A stretch of DNA of 64,000 bases, from assembly GCA_032622095.1 (NCBI GenBank), contig CP136069.1, positions 13,066,450-13,130,449 of the forward strand. Direction: 5' to 3'. Made by a program: the position numbers and the translations under genes. Numbering within the stretch: the first letter of the stretch is position 1; every line of letters starts with the position of its first letter. Below are positions 1-11,325 of this stretch, piece by piece. The notes beneath the pieces are model-generated. The model did not search any database. It was not told where the DNA came from and saw nothing but the letters and a program-made list of their open reading frames with translations. The stretch is from Siphonodentalium dalli (Eukaryota; Mollusca; Scaphopoda; Gadilida; Siphonodentaliidae).

Positions 1-400
1 ACAACGTAATTGAAAAAAAAATTTAACTGAATTTTTCGAGATAAATAAATTTCCAAGTGCATGGGGAGGATACAAATATATAATTCAAGTATATTTTCTT
101 TTCCCAAAGGGTTGGTGTTAATTTTTGTTTATGGGGAAGGGGGTATGGTCCAACATAGATTTTACTCCAAAATTAGACAGAATGTAGGACATTTCACATC
201 TTACTTTCAAACTCAATGCTATTTCTCTGGCATGGAATCGCGGCAACGTTGATGTACATGGTCGTCGTGGGGAGGGGACTAACCAAGTGCCACTCCACCC
301 CTTGGACCAGATAATATTTCCGAGTCCGGGAAACTATATATTTGCACCCCGTTGGGTTGAACATCTTCGTTGGTTACTCAAGATTTCCAACTTTTAGAAT
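1..400. other. No gene or repeat recognised
   Basis: Short open frames occur here but none has a recognisable domain, splice context or coding bias. I see no structure in this stretch beyond AT-rich sequence. Confidence 0.5.
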
Positions 401-792
401 TCTTCAACCCAATAACTCCCACCGATTGAAACGCTCAACTGATTGCCACCGCATGCAGTGAAATGCGTGCGAATATCGCTATGTATAGGATAATCGCTGG
501 GTGTATATCAGTGGGTTCAAATTATGCACGGGCGTATATAGATATATTTTGGATGGGGTTCATAAACAGATAGAAATTGCCATTGATAATTACAGGGTTT
601 CCTTTAGATACGTTGTGACAGGGGCGATTCGCACCAAAATACTCAACAATTGGGAATTCCATGCAGGGTCGTGTCGGTTGGTGGTTGGGTGCAAAGTTTT
701 CAAGTTCATGATGCTCCCACATATGAGTTAATTATGGAGTTAAATGACAATCAGTTGAGATTTTTAATCGGTAGGAGTTGTTGGGTTGAAGA
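401..792. repeat. Inverted-repeat (MITE-like) element, ~390 bp
   Basis: The two ends are inverted copies of each other over roughly 48 bp: the left arm begins TCTTCAACCCAATAACTCC and the right arm ends in its imperfect reverse complement at 792. The arms also share the stretch around CTCAACTGATTG. No coding capacity was recognised inside. No clear target duplication was found, so the superfamily is unassigned. Confidence 0.55.
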
Positions 793-1555
793 TTTATCAC
801 TAATTCAGCATCATATATACTAGTACATCAACACCATGTTATATACCCGATGCCGTGCTATTGCTGTAATATGGAACTCCATATAAGTTGGTAATTTATC
901 AGCCCGTCAAGCGAGTTCTTGTTTTTTTTTATCAAGATAGACTTTTTTTGTTATCAAGATAGACAATTCCCCTACTATAGAATAACAAAATGATGCAGCG
1001 TTAGGGCAACTTATAGGGCACTCCATTCACCTCCAAAACCGAACAGTTCGCTGCCGAAATGCTATCCCAGGTAACGATGGCTCACCGAGAATATCATATA
1101 AGTCATTTCACAACGATGTGAACAAATAGTAATCGATTATTGTTAAATTTCAATAAACAATGCAAATCATTTACAAGATAACAATTGCTTGAGTACCATA
1201 GAACACTGCATGGTCTCGCGTTACAAGATTAGGAAATTACCGAAGAACGTTCTCCGCGACTTAAACACGGGTATTAGGAATATATAGTACATGGAATTGT
1301 TCGTTATTAGATATTAGTTGAACAATGAATGCTATTAAATTAAAATAGAACATTAATTTTGCATCGGTCAACGTTGATTATTAATCTATATCTATTAACA
1401 CGGAATTATCTCCTATTGAATCCAAGAACGACTATTGGTTTGAAAATGGAGACTATTGGTTTGAAATAGATTGTAATTATTTTCACAAACCACCATTAAC
1501 TTTTATTTCATGTAATTTCCGACGAATGGCCGCCCATAACAGGACCCTTGTTGTG
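793..1555. other. Intergenic, nothing recognised
   Basis: AT-rich sequence with a short direct repeat of TATCAAGATAGAC near 925-965. No domain, RNA gene or transposon end was recognised. Confidence 0.4.
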
Positions 1556-1592
1556 GTGAAAAGTCATATTAAATGTAAATATGACTTTTCAC
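1556..1592. repeat. Perfect 15-bp hairpin
   Basis: GTGAAAAGTCATATT (1556-1570) is exactly inverted at 1578-1592 around a 7-nt loop. It is too short to assign to an element and has no T-run typical of a Pol III stop next to it. Confidence 0.7.
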
Positions 1593-1702
1593 TAAAACCT
1601 GGATTCGTACAAGAAAAACACACACTGTATACAACATATTGTATAATAACTTTATACTATAATATATGCGCACACGTCTGAGTCATGGACGTGTTCATTT
1701 AA

Positions 1703-2173
1703 AGGTACTCAATCCGTAAAGAGGGTCCCCATCTCAACAGATTCCAACAACAACAATCCGATCAGAGGGTCCTATATTACTATTTCTTTGGCTTTGGGGG
1801 TAAAAAATATTTGATTCGAGTCGAGGAACCCATCAAACAAAGCTCAGAGTTATTAGATATTGATTTTTGAAATGTGTTATTAACTCGAGATGAGTACTAA
1901 TAACTGCCGTAATCTGCTCTGGATGTGTACTCCAAATCTATTCAAACAGACAAGGATGGATAACTCTAAAATCAAGTGGTAATTTAAACGCAATTTTGAC
2001 TGAGTTCTGGGCCAGATATAGTATTCCCGATAATGAAAAATAATAGATTTCTAAAATCGATATCTAACAAATCTGAGCTTTGATGGGTGTCTTCCTTGAC
2101 TCGAATCAAATATTTTTGACCCCCGAAGCCATTGAAATAGTAATTGAGAGGAGTTTTATCGGATTGAGTACCT
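1703..2173. mobile_element. TTAA-flanked non-autonomous DNA transposon, family A copy 1
   Basis: The ends are AGGTACTCAATCCG and its inverse, each abutting TTAA (1699-1702 and 2174-2177). The interior carries the family hallmark GGCTTCGGGGGT(A/C)AAAAATAT twice in inverted arrangement, around TTGATTCGAGTCGAGG. The same ends and interior recur at 3680-4091, 50987-51465 and 52417-61478. TTAA target duplications with AGG termini are compatible with Kolobok-type elements; piggyBac ends usually start CCY. No transposase is encoded. Confidence 0.75.
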
Positions 2174-2344
2174 TTAATAAATGCAGAATCCACCAACTTC
2201 ACCAATATCCAACATCCGTAATAATAATCACTGCCCAAACTTGTAACCCAAATTAAAGGTTATCGAAACAGCATACAGATTTCCAATCCAAATTTTCACT
2301 ATACAGAAGGATTTTATTATTATATATCTTATACAAGATTATAC

Positions 2345-2408
2345 AAAATTATGTCTAATTAAAATGTACTACATTTTTATATGGTACCTTTTAATTAGAC
2401 ATAATTTT
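2345..2408. repeat. Perfect 20-bp inverted repeat
   Basis: AAAATTATGTCTAATTAAAA (2345-2364) is exactly inverted at 2389-2408 with a 24-nt spacer. It could be a minimal foldback element or a cruciform-forming site. Confidence 0.7.
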
Positions 2409-2705
2409 CAATCCAAATAGCATTTTGTCTCGTTGACGAGAAGCCTTCGGGGACCACATGCGACGAAAATAAGCCTGTCTATAGTTGTTAATTGTGCCAC
2501 CGCTGATGGCTAGCCTATACATGTATAGAATTAATTTTGATCTGCATCATGATTCCACTCTGATTCCTTTTTGCAGTCTCGTATATCACCTCATATCATA
2601 TTCAAAACTGTTACTGTATACAGTGCTGTTAATAATGGTCTACCTCTTCACGTATGACAAGTTTTATACATTTTTCCGGGGTATAATAAATATGAACCGA
2701 TGAAC

Positions 2706-2937
2706 CCTGTCCGGAAACGTTTCTATCAATTAATGTTGATTTTATATAGTGCGATAATCAAGTGGGCCCTTTTTTTCGTTTTTTACTTTTTAGAATATTT
2801 AGAGTGTTACCCTGCGTGCTACGCATGCAGAACGAATGAGAGTCTTAATTAAAATGTCCCAACTTGATTGTATTTATATTATACCAGAAAATTCGAAATA
2901 AAATCAATATTAATTGATAGAAGCGTTTCCGGACAGG
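2706..2937. mobile_element. 232-bp MITE with ~38-bp terminal inverted repeats
   Basis: The left end begins CCTGTCCGGAAACG and continues through TTTCTATCAATTAA; the right end is its near-perfect inverse ending CGTTTCCGGACAGG. Half of this element plus its left flank reappears at about 50941-50986, where a family A transposon has inserted at its internal TTAA. Non-coding. Confidence 0.7.
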
Positions 2938-3138
2938 AGTCTTCGATTCTTATATATTATTTTACATTCAGGAAGCTATATAAAACTTGTTATACAAAGA
3001 GATAGACCATCTATGACAATTGTTTTGTATGCAAATTTCAACATGTGTGCTATACTATAGTCACCAAATATAATCAATCAATCAATCAAAGTCAACCAAT
3101 AATTGATCGTGTCCATTGCCCTTTATTCCACCTCGTCG

Positions 3139-3239
3139 TTATTCGTTGAGGTCATCCTCCCCCGGCGCTTCAAACGCTGGAATCTCTGATACAGGGCCGG
3201 GAGGTGGACCCTGTAAATTTGGTGGCATGCCCGGTTTAC
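3139..3239 (-). CDS. Possible terminal coding exon of an unidentified gene
   Basis: On the minus strand a pyrimidine-rich acceptor (CCTCTTTCAG) is followed by an open frame of about 33 codons that is rich in Pro and Gly, then acidic, and ends in TAA at 3139. An AATAAA hexamer lies about 16 nt after the stop. Acceptor, biased composition, stop and polyadenylation signal in the right order suggest the 3' end of a gene transcribed leftward. I do not recognise the protein and no upstream exon was identified; the adjacent upstream sequence is a 46-bp tandem repeat that would lie in the last intron. It could be chance. Confidence 0.3.
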
Positions 3240-3296
3240 CTGAAAGAGGAAATGGTTCGGTTTGTTACGTATTGCTCATCGACGCCCTAAAACATA

Positions 3297-3527
3297 GGAA
3301 TCAGCACGAGACATTGACTACATTGACAGACCTAAGAGTCGAGGAATCAGCACGAGACATTGACTACATTGACAGACCTAAGAGTCGAGGAATCAGCACG
3401 AGACATTGACTACATTGACAGACCTAAGAGTCGCGGAATCAGCACGATACATTGACTACATTGACAGACCTAAGAGTCGCGGAATCAGCACGATACATTG
3501 ACTACATTGACAGACCTAAGAGTCGCA
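3297..3527. repeat. 46-bp tandem repeat, 5 units
   Basis: Five nearly identical copies of a 46-bp unit containing CATTGACTACATTGACAGAC and CTAAGAGTCG. Units differ by single bases (gag/gcg and gag/gat), so the array is young. The open frame across it follows from the repeat and is not evidence for a gene. Confidence 0.9.
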
Positions 3528-3540
3528 GAAAAAAAATGAC

Positions 3541-3597
3541 AGCCGAAGCCAAGGAATTAAATAGTAATTTGCGAGAGTTAATTCGGATTATGCATCT
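3541..3597 (-). mobile_element. Truncated family A end, head to head with the next copy
   Basis: Inverted relative to 3680-3735: both contain CGCAAATTACTATT next to a TTAAAGATGCATAAT terminus. It is a broken minus-strand copy abutting TTAA at 3598-3601. Confidence 0.5.
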
Positions 3598-3679
3598 TTA
3601 AATGTATTTTTACTTATATGAAGTAGAAACTTGAAGAGTTGTTCCTGAATTTCGCGCATTAGATTTGCCATTGCCTTAA

Positions 3680-4091
3680 AGATGCATAATCTGAATTAAC
3701 GCTCGCAAATTACTATTTTCTTGGCTTCGGGGGTAAAAAATATTTAATTCGAGTCGAGGAACCCATCCACCAAAGATCATAGTGATCAGATATCGATTTT
3801 TCAAGTCTTTTATTGTTCACCACGATAATGTTTAGTGGCCCAGTAAACAGTCGACGAGAAGACGGTCTCGGACCAAATTGCGGATTAAGATAGATACATC
3901 TAAAATGAAGTGGCTTTTTTGTGTCAAATATACCGGCAAAATTTTGTTGAACAAAATGTTGATAAGTTAGCATTATTTTCGCGCAATTAATCGATTCTGA
4001 TCACTGGAGTGGCATTTAAGAAATGTTGTTGTTGTTGTTGTTGTTGTTCGAATCTGATGATATGGGGACCGTCGAATCGGATTGAGTGCCT
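3680..4091 (+). mobile_element. Family A TTAA-flanked element, variant left end
   Basis: TTAA flanks both ends (3676-3679 and 4092-4095). The right end GATTGAGTGCCT and the interior (GGCTTCGGGGGTAAAAAATA, then a GAGTCGAGGAACCCATC block) match family A, whereas the left terminus AGATGCATAATC has diverged. A (GTT)n microsatellite at 4023-4048 lies near the right end, as in other family members. Confidence 0.65.
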
Positions 4092-4170
4092 TTAATTAAT
4101 CGAACCGATTCGGAGTAACCTGACATTTTCTGCTCCAAGCTCACGACGTTATCACCAAGCCTGGCTATAG

Positions 4171-4277
4171 TGTGTCTGACATTTACAGAGTGAGGTCCTC
4201 AGATGGTGAATTTAGTGACGCTATCCCGCACAGTGGGCGAGAATCACCAAATTCACCCTCTTGGGACCTCCTTCTGC
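4171..4277. repeat. Degenerate family B hairpin
   Basis: An imperfect palindrome: GAGGTCCTCAGATGGTGAATTT on the left and AAATTCACCCTCTTGGGACCTC on the right. It is related to the double hairpin at 20664-20914, including the outer TGTCTGACATTT. Confidence 0.6.
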
Positions 4278-4329
4278 TTAGGCCTCATCTTCTGAGAAGT
4301 ATCTATAGTCTCAAATTAACATAGTTTTC

Positions 4330-5020
4330 AATTACTTTTCCCTTCTGTTCAGTTTCTCTTCTGTATATTGGACCATTAGGAACTACACAGCTGCCCATGG
4401 AAAATAACTCTATAATACTACATAGTCCATTTACATTCCCCTCTTCAAACTCCATGCAGCGCCCTCTCCGTTGTCACTGCGATAGATCACTACCACAAGC
4501 GATGGGAGATAACTCTGACTAGAGTTTGTCCCCTCTTTTCTGAAGGACAGCTGATCATCAGGAACCATGCATGCAGCTGACCATGGGGAATAACTCTATA
4601 ATACTACATCGTTCATTTACATTCCCCTCTGTACGTGAAGGTGACCTGATCATCAGGAACCATGCAGCTTACCGTGTGGAATAACTCTTTGATACTATAT
4701 ATATAGTTCACTCATATTCTCCTCTGGAAATGGTTACCTGACCGTTAGGAACGCAGTTGCCCATGGGGAATAACTCTATAATATTACATAGTTAATTTAC
4801 ATTCTCCTCTGCATATGGTGACCTGACCGTTAGTGACAACACGGCTGACCATGGAATATAACTCTATAATACTACGTAGTTCACTCACATTCCCCTTAGT
4901 ACTAGTATATGAAGGTGACATGAGCGTTAGTGACAACACAGCTCACCATGGGGAATATCTCTAAAATACTACTACATAGTTCACTCATATCCCCCTCTGT
5001 TTTTGCAGATGACCTGACCA
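4330..5020. repeat. ~90-bp minisatellite, array 1 (SPRY exon-derived)
   Basis: About seven degenerate units containing CATGGGGAATAACTCTATAA, a CATTCCCCTCTG block and GACCTGA..GTTAGGAACCA. The minus strand of each unit matches the end of the SPSB-like exon at 17141-17210 plus its splice donor and the start of the intron. Units here are more diverged than in the array beside the gene (16700-17190), so this looks like an older or transposed array. Confidence 0.75.
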
Positions 5021-5130
5021 TTAGGAACAAGAAAACCATAGTGACATAGTCAGAAATGGTAACGCCACCAAGATCATATTATTAGCCATAAATATCAATT
5101 ATAATATAATTATAATTATAATATAAACTA
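5020..5130 (+). repeat. Repeat shared with the junction of the PIN/CXC gene
   Basis: The segment AACAAGAAAACCATAG, then CAGAAATGGTAACGCCACC and AAGATC..ATTATTAGCCATAA, recurs on the minus strand at about 30490-30570, where it straddles the point at which the large coding region breaks off. Its presence at both loci suggests a transposon end. Confidence 0.55.
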
Positions 5131-5299
5131 GCTTTCAAATTTCATGTGGGGAATTTGCATATATACTTCCATATATCAAGTTTTCCCGTTTCTCGTGTTA
5201 TACATTACATTCTTCAAACTGTCTTCTGTATTACACTAGCTGATGGGCCCGACTTCGTCCGGGCTGTTTCCTATCTGATTTCCGGCGAAAGGCGCGATT

Positions 5300-5940
5300 T
5301 GAACTTGAATTGACTATTTTGAAAGTCAAGGTCAGGTGAGGGTCATGATTTGACACGTCCAAAACACCCCCCGGAGAAAAGTATCCCTAGGTATCAAATT
5401 TCGTCGAAATCCGTCCATTTGACCCGACTTGACCTTTAATTGACAATTTTGAAGGTCAAGGTCAGGCCGGAGTCATGATTTGACCCGTCCAAAACACTCC
5501 CCCGACTAAAGTACCCATAGGTATCAAATATCGTCGAAATCCATCCGTTTTACCCGATTTGACCTTTGATTGACAATATTGAAGGTCAAGGTCAAACCGG
5601 GGTTACGATTTGACCCGTTCAAAACACTGCCCGGAGAAAAGTATCCCTAGGTATCAAATTTCGTCGAAATCCGTCCGTTTTACCCAAATTGACCTTGCAT
5701 TGACTGTTTTAAAGGTCAAAATCAGGTCGGGGTCACGATTTGACCCGTCCAAATCACTCCCCGGACAAAGGTGCCCCTAGGTATCAAATTTCGTCAAAAT
5801 CCGTCCGTTTTACCCGATTTGACCTTGAATTGACCATTTTGAAGGTCAAGGTCAGGGTCACGATTTGATCCGTCCAGAATACTTCCCGGACACAAGTACC
5901 CCTAAGTATCAAATTACGTCGAAATCTATGGAAAGCCGAA
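5300..5940. repeat. ~130-bp tandem repeat, 5 units
   Basis: Five units with starts at about 5305, 5428, 5558, 5689 and 5819. Each contains GAAGGTCAAGGTCA, GATTTGACCCGTCCA, GTATCAAATTTCGTCGAAAT and TTGACCTT.ATTGAC. It is non-coding and degenerate. It is bordered by the phrases CCCGACTTCGTCCGGGC and GCCGAAGGGGACATCC, which may mark a larger dispersed repeat. Confidence 0.85.
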
Positions 5941-6389
5941 GGGGACATCCTAGTTGCTAATTGCTAGTTATACGACGCACGACTTGATGCGTTTTTTTAA
6001 AGGTGTTTCAGGGTGTTTCAAACTAGGAGATAGTGGTATTCTGCGTTTCAAATGGTGATGAATTATAGTATTTTATTCAAATTTTGTGGCATAAATTGTT
6101 ATTAAAACCGTATATACTATAAAAAATCGATGACTCGAAAATTATATGGGACTTTAAACAAAGTCACAATTGCAGTTAGGTTCATCTCATACTCGTCTAT
6201 TCAGCGATATTCTGCTGCGCAGTTTGTTATAGCCTCCAGTATTCATTAAGCGTTGTAGCCCCACTGTTATAATCCGCCTTTAGCTGGCGTATTCTTGCCT
6301 CTGAGATTATTGAGATATTACGTCACACGTAATGACATTAAATCGCATGGAAACATAGCAATTGTGTGGGCTGCGTGGCGTGAATATGT

Positions 6390-7175
6390 AATGAGAAATA
6401 AGGTCATACGTAATGACATTAAACTCAAGAAACCCCGCGAAAAAAAAAAAATCACATTTAATGTTTTAAGTTATTTCCTTCATAAAAAGAATTGTCGTGA
6501 TAATGAACCCTCTCAATACTGTAGAATATAGAATTAACCTTAAAATAACAAAAACCTTCGGAATAGAGAACCTTCGGAGTAGCGAACCTTCGGAATAGTG
6601 AACCTTCGGAATAGCGAACATTCAGAGAACCTTCGGAATAGTGGACCTTCGGGATAGCGAACCTTCGGAATAGAGACATGCCCCCCAATATTCATATTAT
6701 ATGCCCAGAGTTCAAAGGTATGGGCCCATAAATTTCTAAATTTGGCCCTTAAAATATTGAACCCTAAATTGGAGCCCGCACAGAACAGAACTTAAGTCAA
6801 CTGTACCTGTGTCATGTCCAAATGCAGGAGGGTCCATATATACCGTAACATTCATATTATATGCCAAGAATTCAAAGGTATGGGCCCACGTAATGACATT
6901 AAATCTCAAGAAAACCCGCTAGAACAAAACAAAATCACATTTAATGTTTTAAGTTGTTTCCTTCATAAAAAGAATCTTCGTGACAATGAACCCTCTCAAT
7001 ACTTTAGAATATAGAATTAACCTTAAAATAACAAAAACCTTCGGAATAGAGAACCTTCGGAATAGCGAACCTTCGGAATAGTGAACCTTCGAAATAGCAA
7101 ATATTCAGTATAGAGAACCTTCGGAATAGTGGACCTTCGGGATAGCGAACCTTCGGAATAGAGACATGTCCCCCA
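6390..7175. repeat. Duplicated block with CCTTCGGAATAG minisatellites
   Basis: The block around 6396-6690 is repeated at 6885-7175 (shared TAATGACATTAAA, CATTTAATGTTTTAAGTT and TTCATAAAAAGAATC). Each ends in a minisatellite of 16-17-bp units built on AACCTTCGGAATAG, 6552-6678 and 7036-7163. The open frames across it come from the repetition. Confidence 0.8.
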
Positions 7176-7400
7176 ATTACACCGGTGGCGTAACACATGT
7201 GCTAATCTGTGTCGGACTATCGTGACTCTATCGGTACGGTTTACTCAAGTACAAAATACCTAATCACCCATAATGCATTCGCCCATTGGTCCACGCGTAA
7301 ATAAAATTACCAAAACATCTTACACATGTGTGGACTCGTTCCTAGCGCTCAGCCTCTACTACACAAGTGCGCAACGTTCCGGCAAGTAGCGACTAGTAAG

Positions 7401-7724
7401 GCTGAAGGGGTCACTCTCACCAAAAAAAGTGCTGAAGCGTACACAGGATTTTCAAAATGTGCTGAAGGGTACACAGGGTTTGAAATGTCGTTCTAAAGGC
7501 ATTCAGTTTTCGTATCTGCCATGATTTCTGTTAGAGAATAATTGTTTACGTTCCAATGAATATTAAAATGTACTGAAAACAAACCGCTAATGGGCGCCAG
7601 ACTTTCATAAACACAATTTAAGTAATGGTGCTCGTGCCGATCACAAATCCTGTGTACCCTTCAGCACATTTTCAAACCCTGTGTACCCTTCAGCACTTTT
7701 TTTTGGTGAGAGTGACCCCTTCAG
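7401..7724. mobile_element. MULE-like MITE with 9-bp target duplication
   Basis: Long inverted arms (GCTGAAGGGGTCACTCTCAC... and inverse, roughly 90 bp) flank a short centre. The 9-mer ACTAGTAAG sits on both sides (7392-7400 and 7725-7733), a duplication length typical of Mutator-like elements. No transposase. A truncated second copy lies at about 23606-23870. Confidence 0.7.
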
Positions 7725-7733
7725 CACTAGTAA

Positions 7734-8820
7734 GTGCCGACATGGCTTTTCTGGGGATTACGTCGTTGATATATATAGCGTCACCAGAAATCCCCGAGGT
7801 AACCAGCGCCCAGGTGTACTGGAGCATAGAAAGCAGTATAGCTACTACGTCATTAGCTCATGACGTCGTATCCGAAAACAGTAGGGCGGAATTCCGGCAC
7901 CTAAGATGGTAGCACTTACCATAGATGAAGGAAGGATAGATACGTCACTCAACGTCATTTGATCGGCCAATCGGTAACGCACTCAGATTATGTCCGCCAT
8001 TGCTAAAGGTAGTTCAACTCGGATTATTCTAATCAAAACAGTGCTTTCTCATCGCAATAAAAAGAGGAAAATCTGGCGTCTATTGCAGCTGAATTGATTG
8101 TACATCAACTGTCATGAATTATCAGAATCTCACGTTTCAAAGGGTGTCCGTTGCGGAGTAAGAAAGGTGAGTTTTTATGTCGTTTGAGAGCATTTTTGTA
8201 GTAAACAACACGACATTCTGTATTCTATTTTTGTCATTTTCACCTGGATGAAGTTATGTTATAACGACTTTCAAAATGAAATTAATTTAATAGATCTCAC
8301 CAATCCTGATTGCATTGGTAGTTTGAATATCATGTATATACGGGGTACCGATTCAAAATTGTTTTATTGAAGAAATATTTTAATGACAGCTGTCAGAATG
8401 ATGTCAAGAATTTCCATGCCACTGCCAGGTGTGATCAGGTGTACTACACAGTGCACTAGGCCTACACTAGCTACAGTAATAATTTAGAAATTAATAGTTA
8501 TTAGTTAAAACAATTCACCAATTGGGCAGTTTACATGTCCTACTCCTAGATTGTAATTGTAGTGATCATACTATTCATAGTTTGAATTGTTTCATGTCCC
8601 CTTTATGTAATATATATTATTTGTTCATAACATATTTTTCATAATCATATATACTATAGGTCAACATGACCGCTTTCGCAGATTGCTGCTTTCAGCAGAA
8701 GGATACGCACTACGTTCATGACTGAACTAATAATCATATAGTCTTTTGATCATTAGATATAATCACATTCATATTAAATGCATATTAATGTTAATAAATG
8801 ACATTGAGACTGAGTGGGCA
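7734..8820. other. Intergenic; possible 5' exon with donor at 8167
   Basis: No domain was recognised. A consensus splice donor, AAAG|GTGAGT, occurs with GT at 8167-8168 on the plus strand after a moderately GC-rich stretch, so an untranslated first exon could end there. Nothing downstream confirms it. Confidence 0.2.
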
Positions 8821-9311
8821 TTAATGAGGGTGACGACCCCCCTTTTCGGATGCCGGATGCCGGGTCTGTTATGGCGTATTCCGGATGCCAGACCACTGTA
8901 CGCCGGATGCCGTTGGGCACATATATCGGATGCCGGATGCTTCCATTGATAATCTTTCTTGACGTTAACAGCAAAAACACAACCAAATTACGTCCGCTAA
9001 TTTATAGTTATTTGCTCGGACACAATATTATCCACAATTTAGCTAATTATACGTCTCGTTATCAATTCTGACATATCTAAATAGTGATAATTAATATATA
9101 GTACCTACGGTAGGCCTACTGTTAAAATAAATCGCAATGCTGATCTGCGATATCGGTTTGTTATATTATCCGATAGAGTTGTCGCCCATCTGATGTCTGC
9201 TTGACAGTAATTTTTAATATCATATATTCAATATGTAATTAACTTTTATTAAATTTAAAAAAAATGTATTTAGAAGCCTGCATGCGACTTCAATTTAATA
9301 ACACCATTAAA

Positions 9312-9570
9312 ATGTCTGAAACTCGCAGTTTTGGACTAAACTTCAACGAAGTAGACAATCCTAAGTACAATCAGGGCGGTGTTGACAAAAGAATATGCAC
9401 TTGGCGAATGGGTTAAGACACTCGGAGTCTCGAACTACAGGTTCATATTTGCACTGAAGAGGCTAGCAAGAGATCCCGAGTATCCAAATGGAAGATTTTT
9501 ACCACTCCTATCATTTGGAACATGGTCTATGCCTTTCATCCCCACCCAATACGCCCTGTCGTGTCATTAA
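9312..9570 (+). pseudogene. Unidentified coding remnant, frameshifted
   Basis: An ATG at 9312 opens a 34-codon frame that stops at about 9416, while a second frame overlapping it from about 9379 continues to 9570. A single frameshift would join them into one reading frame of roughly 80 residues. I recognise no family. It lies inside the left arm of the 5.5-kb composite element, so it might be a transposase remnant, but no catalytic motif is visible. Confidence 0.2.
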
Positions 9571-9660
9571 CTCCCGGCCATATTAGTTCCACCAGTTCCG
9601 GTTCCGTGATATAAGAGATTCCTCCATGCAGCCCCGGTTCCGTGGTTTTATTGCTACAAA

Positions 9661-9775
9661 TCAAAGTTCTGGAGTAGCATTTCCATATATGATCATATAT
9701 CGAGCTTTTGAATATTCATAACTTCCATACATGTCATACGTACATGTATATGGAAATGCTACTCCAAAACTTTGA
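9661..9775. repeat. Palindromic foldback repeat, 115 bp
   Basis: TCAAAGTTCTGGAGTAGCAT at the left is inverted at the right as ATGCTACTCCAAAACTTTGA, with the arms continuing through TTCCATATA. One extra base breaks perfect symmetry. Confidence 0.75.
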
Positions 9776-9782
9776 CCTGTAG

Positions 9783-11325
9783 CCAGAGGAGTTATTTCGC
9801 TAAAATCCGATTCAGATTCTGGATTCAGATTACAGATTGGTCCCCGTACGACTTGGTTCGGCAAAAGAACAGACCACAAATTTGCAGAATCAGTAAACGA
9901 ACAGACCGTAATCCTAATTTCGTGGTAATCCGATTGGGATTTGGATTCCGATTACGGACTCAAATGTTCATAATGTAAACAAACCGAGATTTCGCCACCT
10001 CGGAGTTTAAAAACACAATAAAACATAAGAATCCGTCTCTTGTGTACAAATTATTGCAGAATATAAACGATCTATACCAAAGAATTTTAAATGCGGAGAC
10101 AAATTTGTTTTATTGAATGTAAACTGGGAGAATATTACTGAAATTAGCCAAATAATAACGCTATTGATAGTAACGCTGGGGGAGCACTTCGGTTGATGGC
10201 GAAGCAATTGTAAATCATTGTTGATTGTCACTTTCATATGTCCATTTCATAATTCCATCCATAAATACCGCCCGAACGCATGTCGATTTCGAATTCGGCG
10301 GATACGTCACCATTGACCGAATTCATATGAACCTGCATGGATTGTCTTCTGCTGTGTTCGTTATTATAATGTTTCTTCTTATTCAAGAAATAGTAGGATT
10401 ATATATATATATGATATCGATGGATTATCAGATACACGTATGTACTATCATCTAGTCTTATAGCAATTTCATGTTTCATCTTGAAAATATTTTGTTTCGT
10501 TAAATGCAGTCGTTTTGCACAATAGTCTATGTATAGACAACAGACATATGTTCTAGGGACGTGGTTAGATGTTTCCTCAAATTACAGGCCAACTGCACAC
10601 CCCCCCCCCCCCCTCCATTGAACCAAACATCAATCTCACAGGTTCGCAGAATTCCATTTGCTCCCCTTGGAAATATCCAACCTGACAAACACCAAGATTG
10701 GAAAATTACCAACTTTTACTGGTTGAAAAAAAAAATCAAACAATGAGAACAATGACAACCTATATATATGGTGTCAAATTAATGTCCAACTAATGTTGTG
10801 TCATGCATGAAATTTCCGACTGTTGGAATGTACCAAAGTTTAGTTTAGATATATTTATTTCAAATATATGTCAAATTTAGATAACACATGATATATAACA
10901 CATACATTTGTTTATACATACAAATAAATTGGGGGACAAGTGCTGGGTAAGTATATATTATTACACTGAAAAAATAAATAATTAGTAATGGCAAAGCAAC
11001 ATGACTACCAAAACAAGTTGAACATATATACAGATCACTGGACACCCCTCTCCCGAGTTAGTCATAAGTTTGTATATGTATTTATTTAAAATCGGGTTTG
11101 TTTGTTGCGTTTGCTGGCTTGTAAGTGTCATTATTTGGAACAGTTAGTAAAAATAATCCTGATTTTCCTCACGTATGAATGACTGCACAGCTAAGCAAAT
11201 TGTACCAAAGTTCGTGGTGGGGGTCGAGACACCCATGCAACCCCTGTCGTCACGTCCCTGTTCAACTGACAAGTTTCCTGTGTTCTTCACAACATCTTCG
11301 GAATTTGATTCAGGAGGCCTAGAGC
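9783..11325. repeat. Direct duplication, copy 1 (~1.5 kb)
   Basis: Matches 11655-13191 almost base for base, beginning at GAGTTATTTCGCTAAAATCC and ending at CAGGAGGCCTAGAGCT. Differences are a few substitutions, poly-C length changes (near 10601 and 12446) and small indels. Short open frames are conserved between copies only because the DNA is; no protein family is recognised. Confidence 0.9.

Noticed and set aside
3116-3409. Plus-strand 97-codon frame
   Set aside because: It runs antisense to the possible exon and then through the 46-bp tandem repeat; no independent support.
3297-3527. CRISPR-like array
   Set aside because: The repeats are directly contiguous with no variable spacers, and the context is animal DNA; it is a minisatellite.
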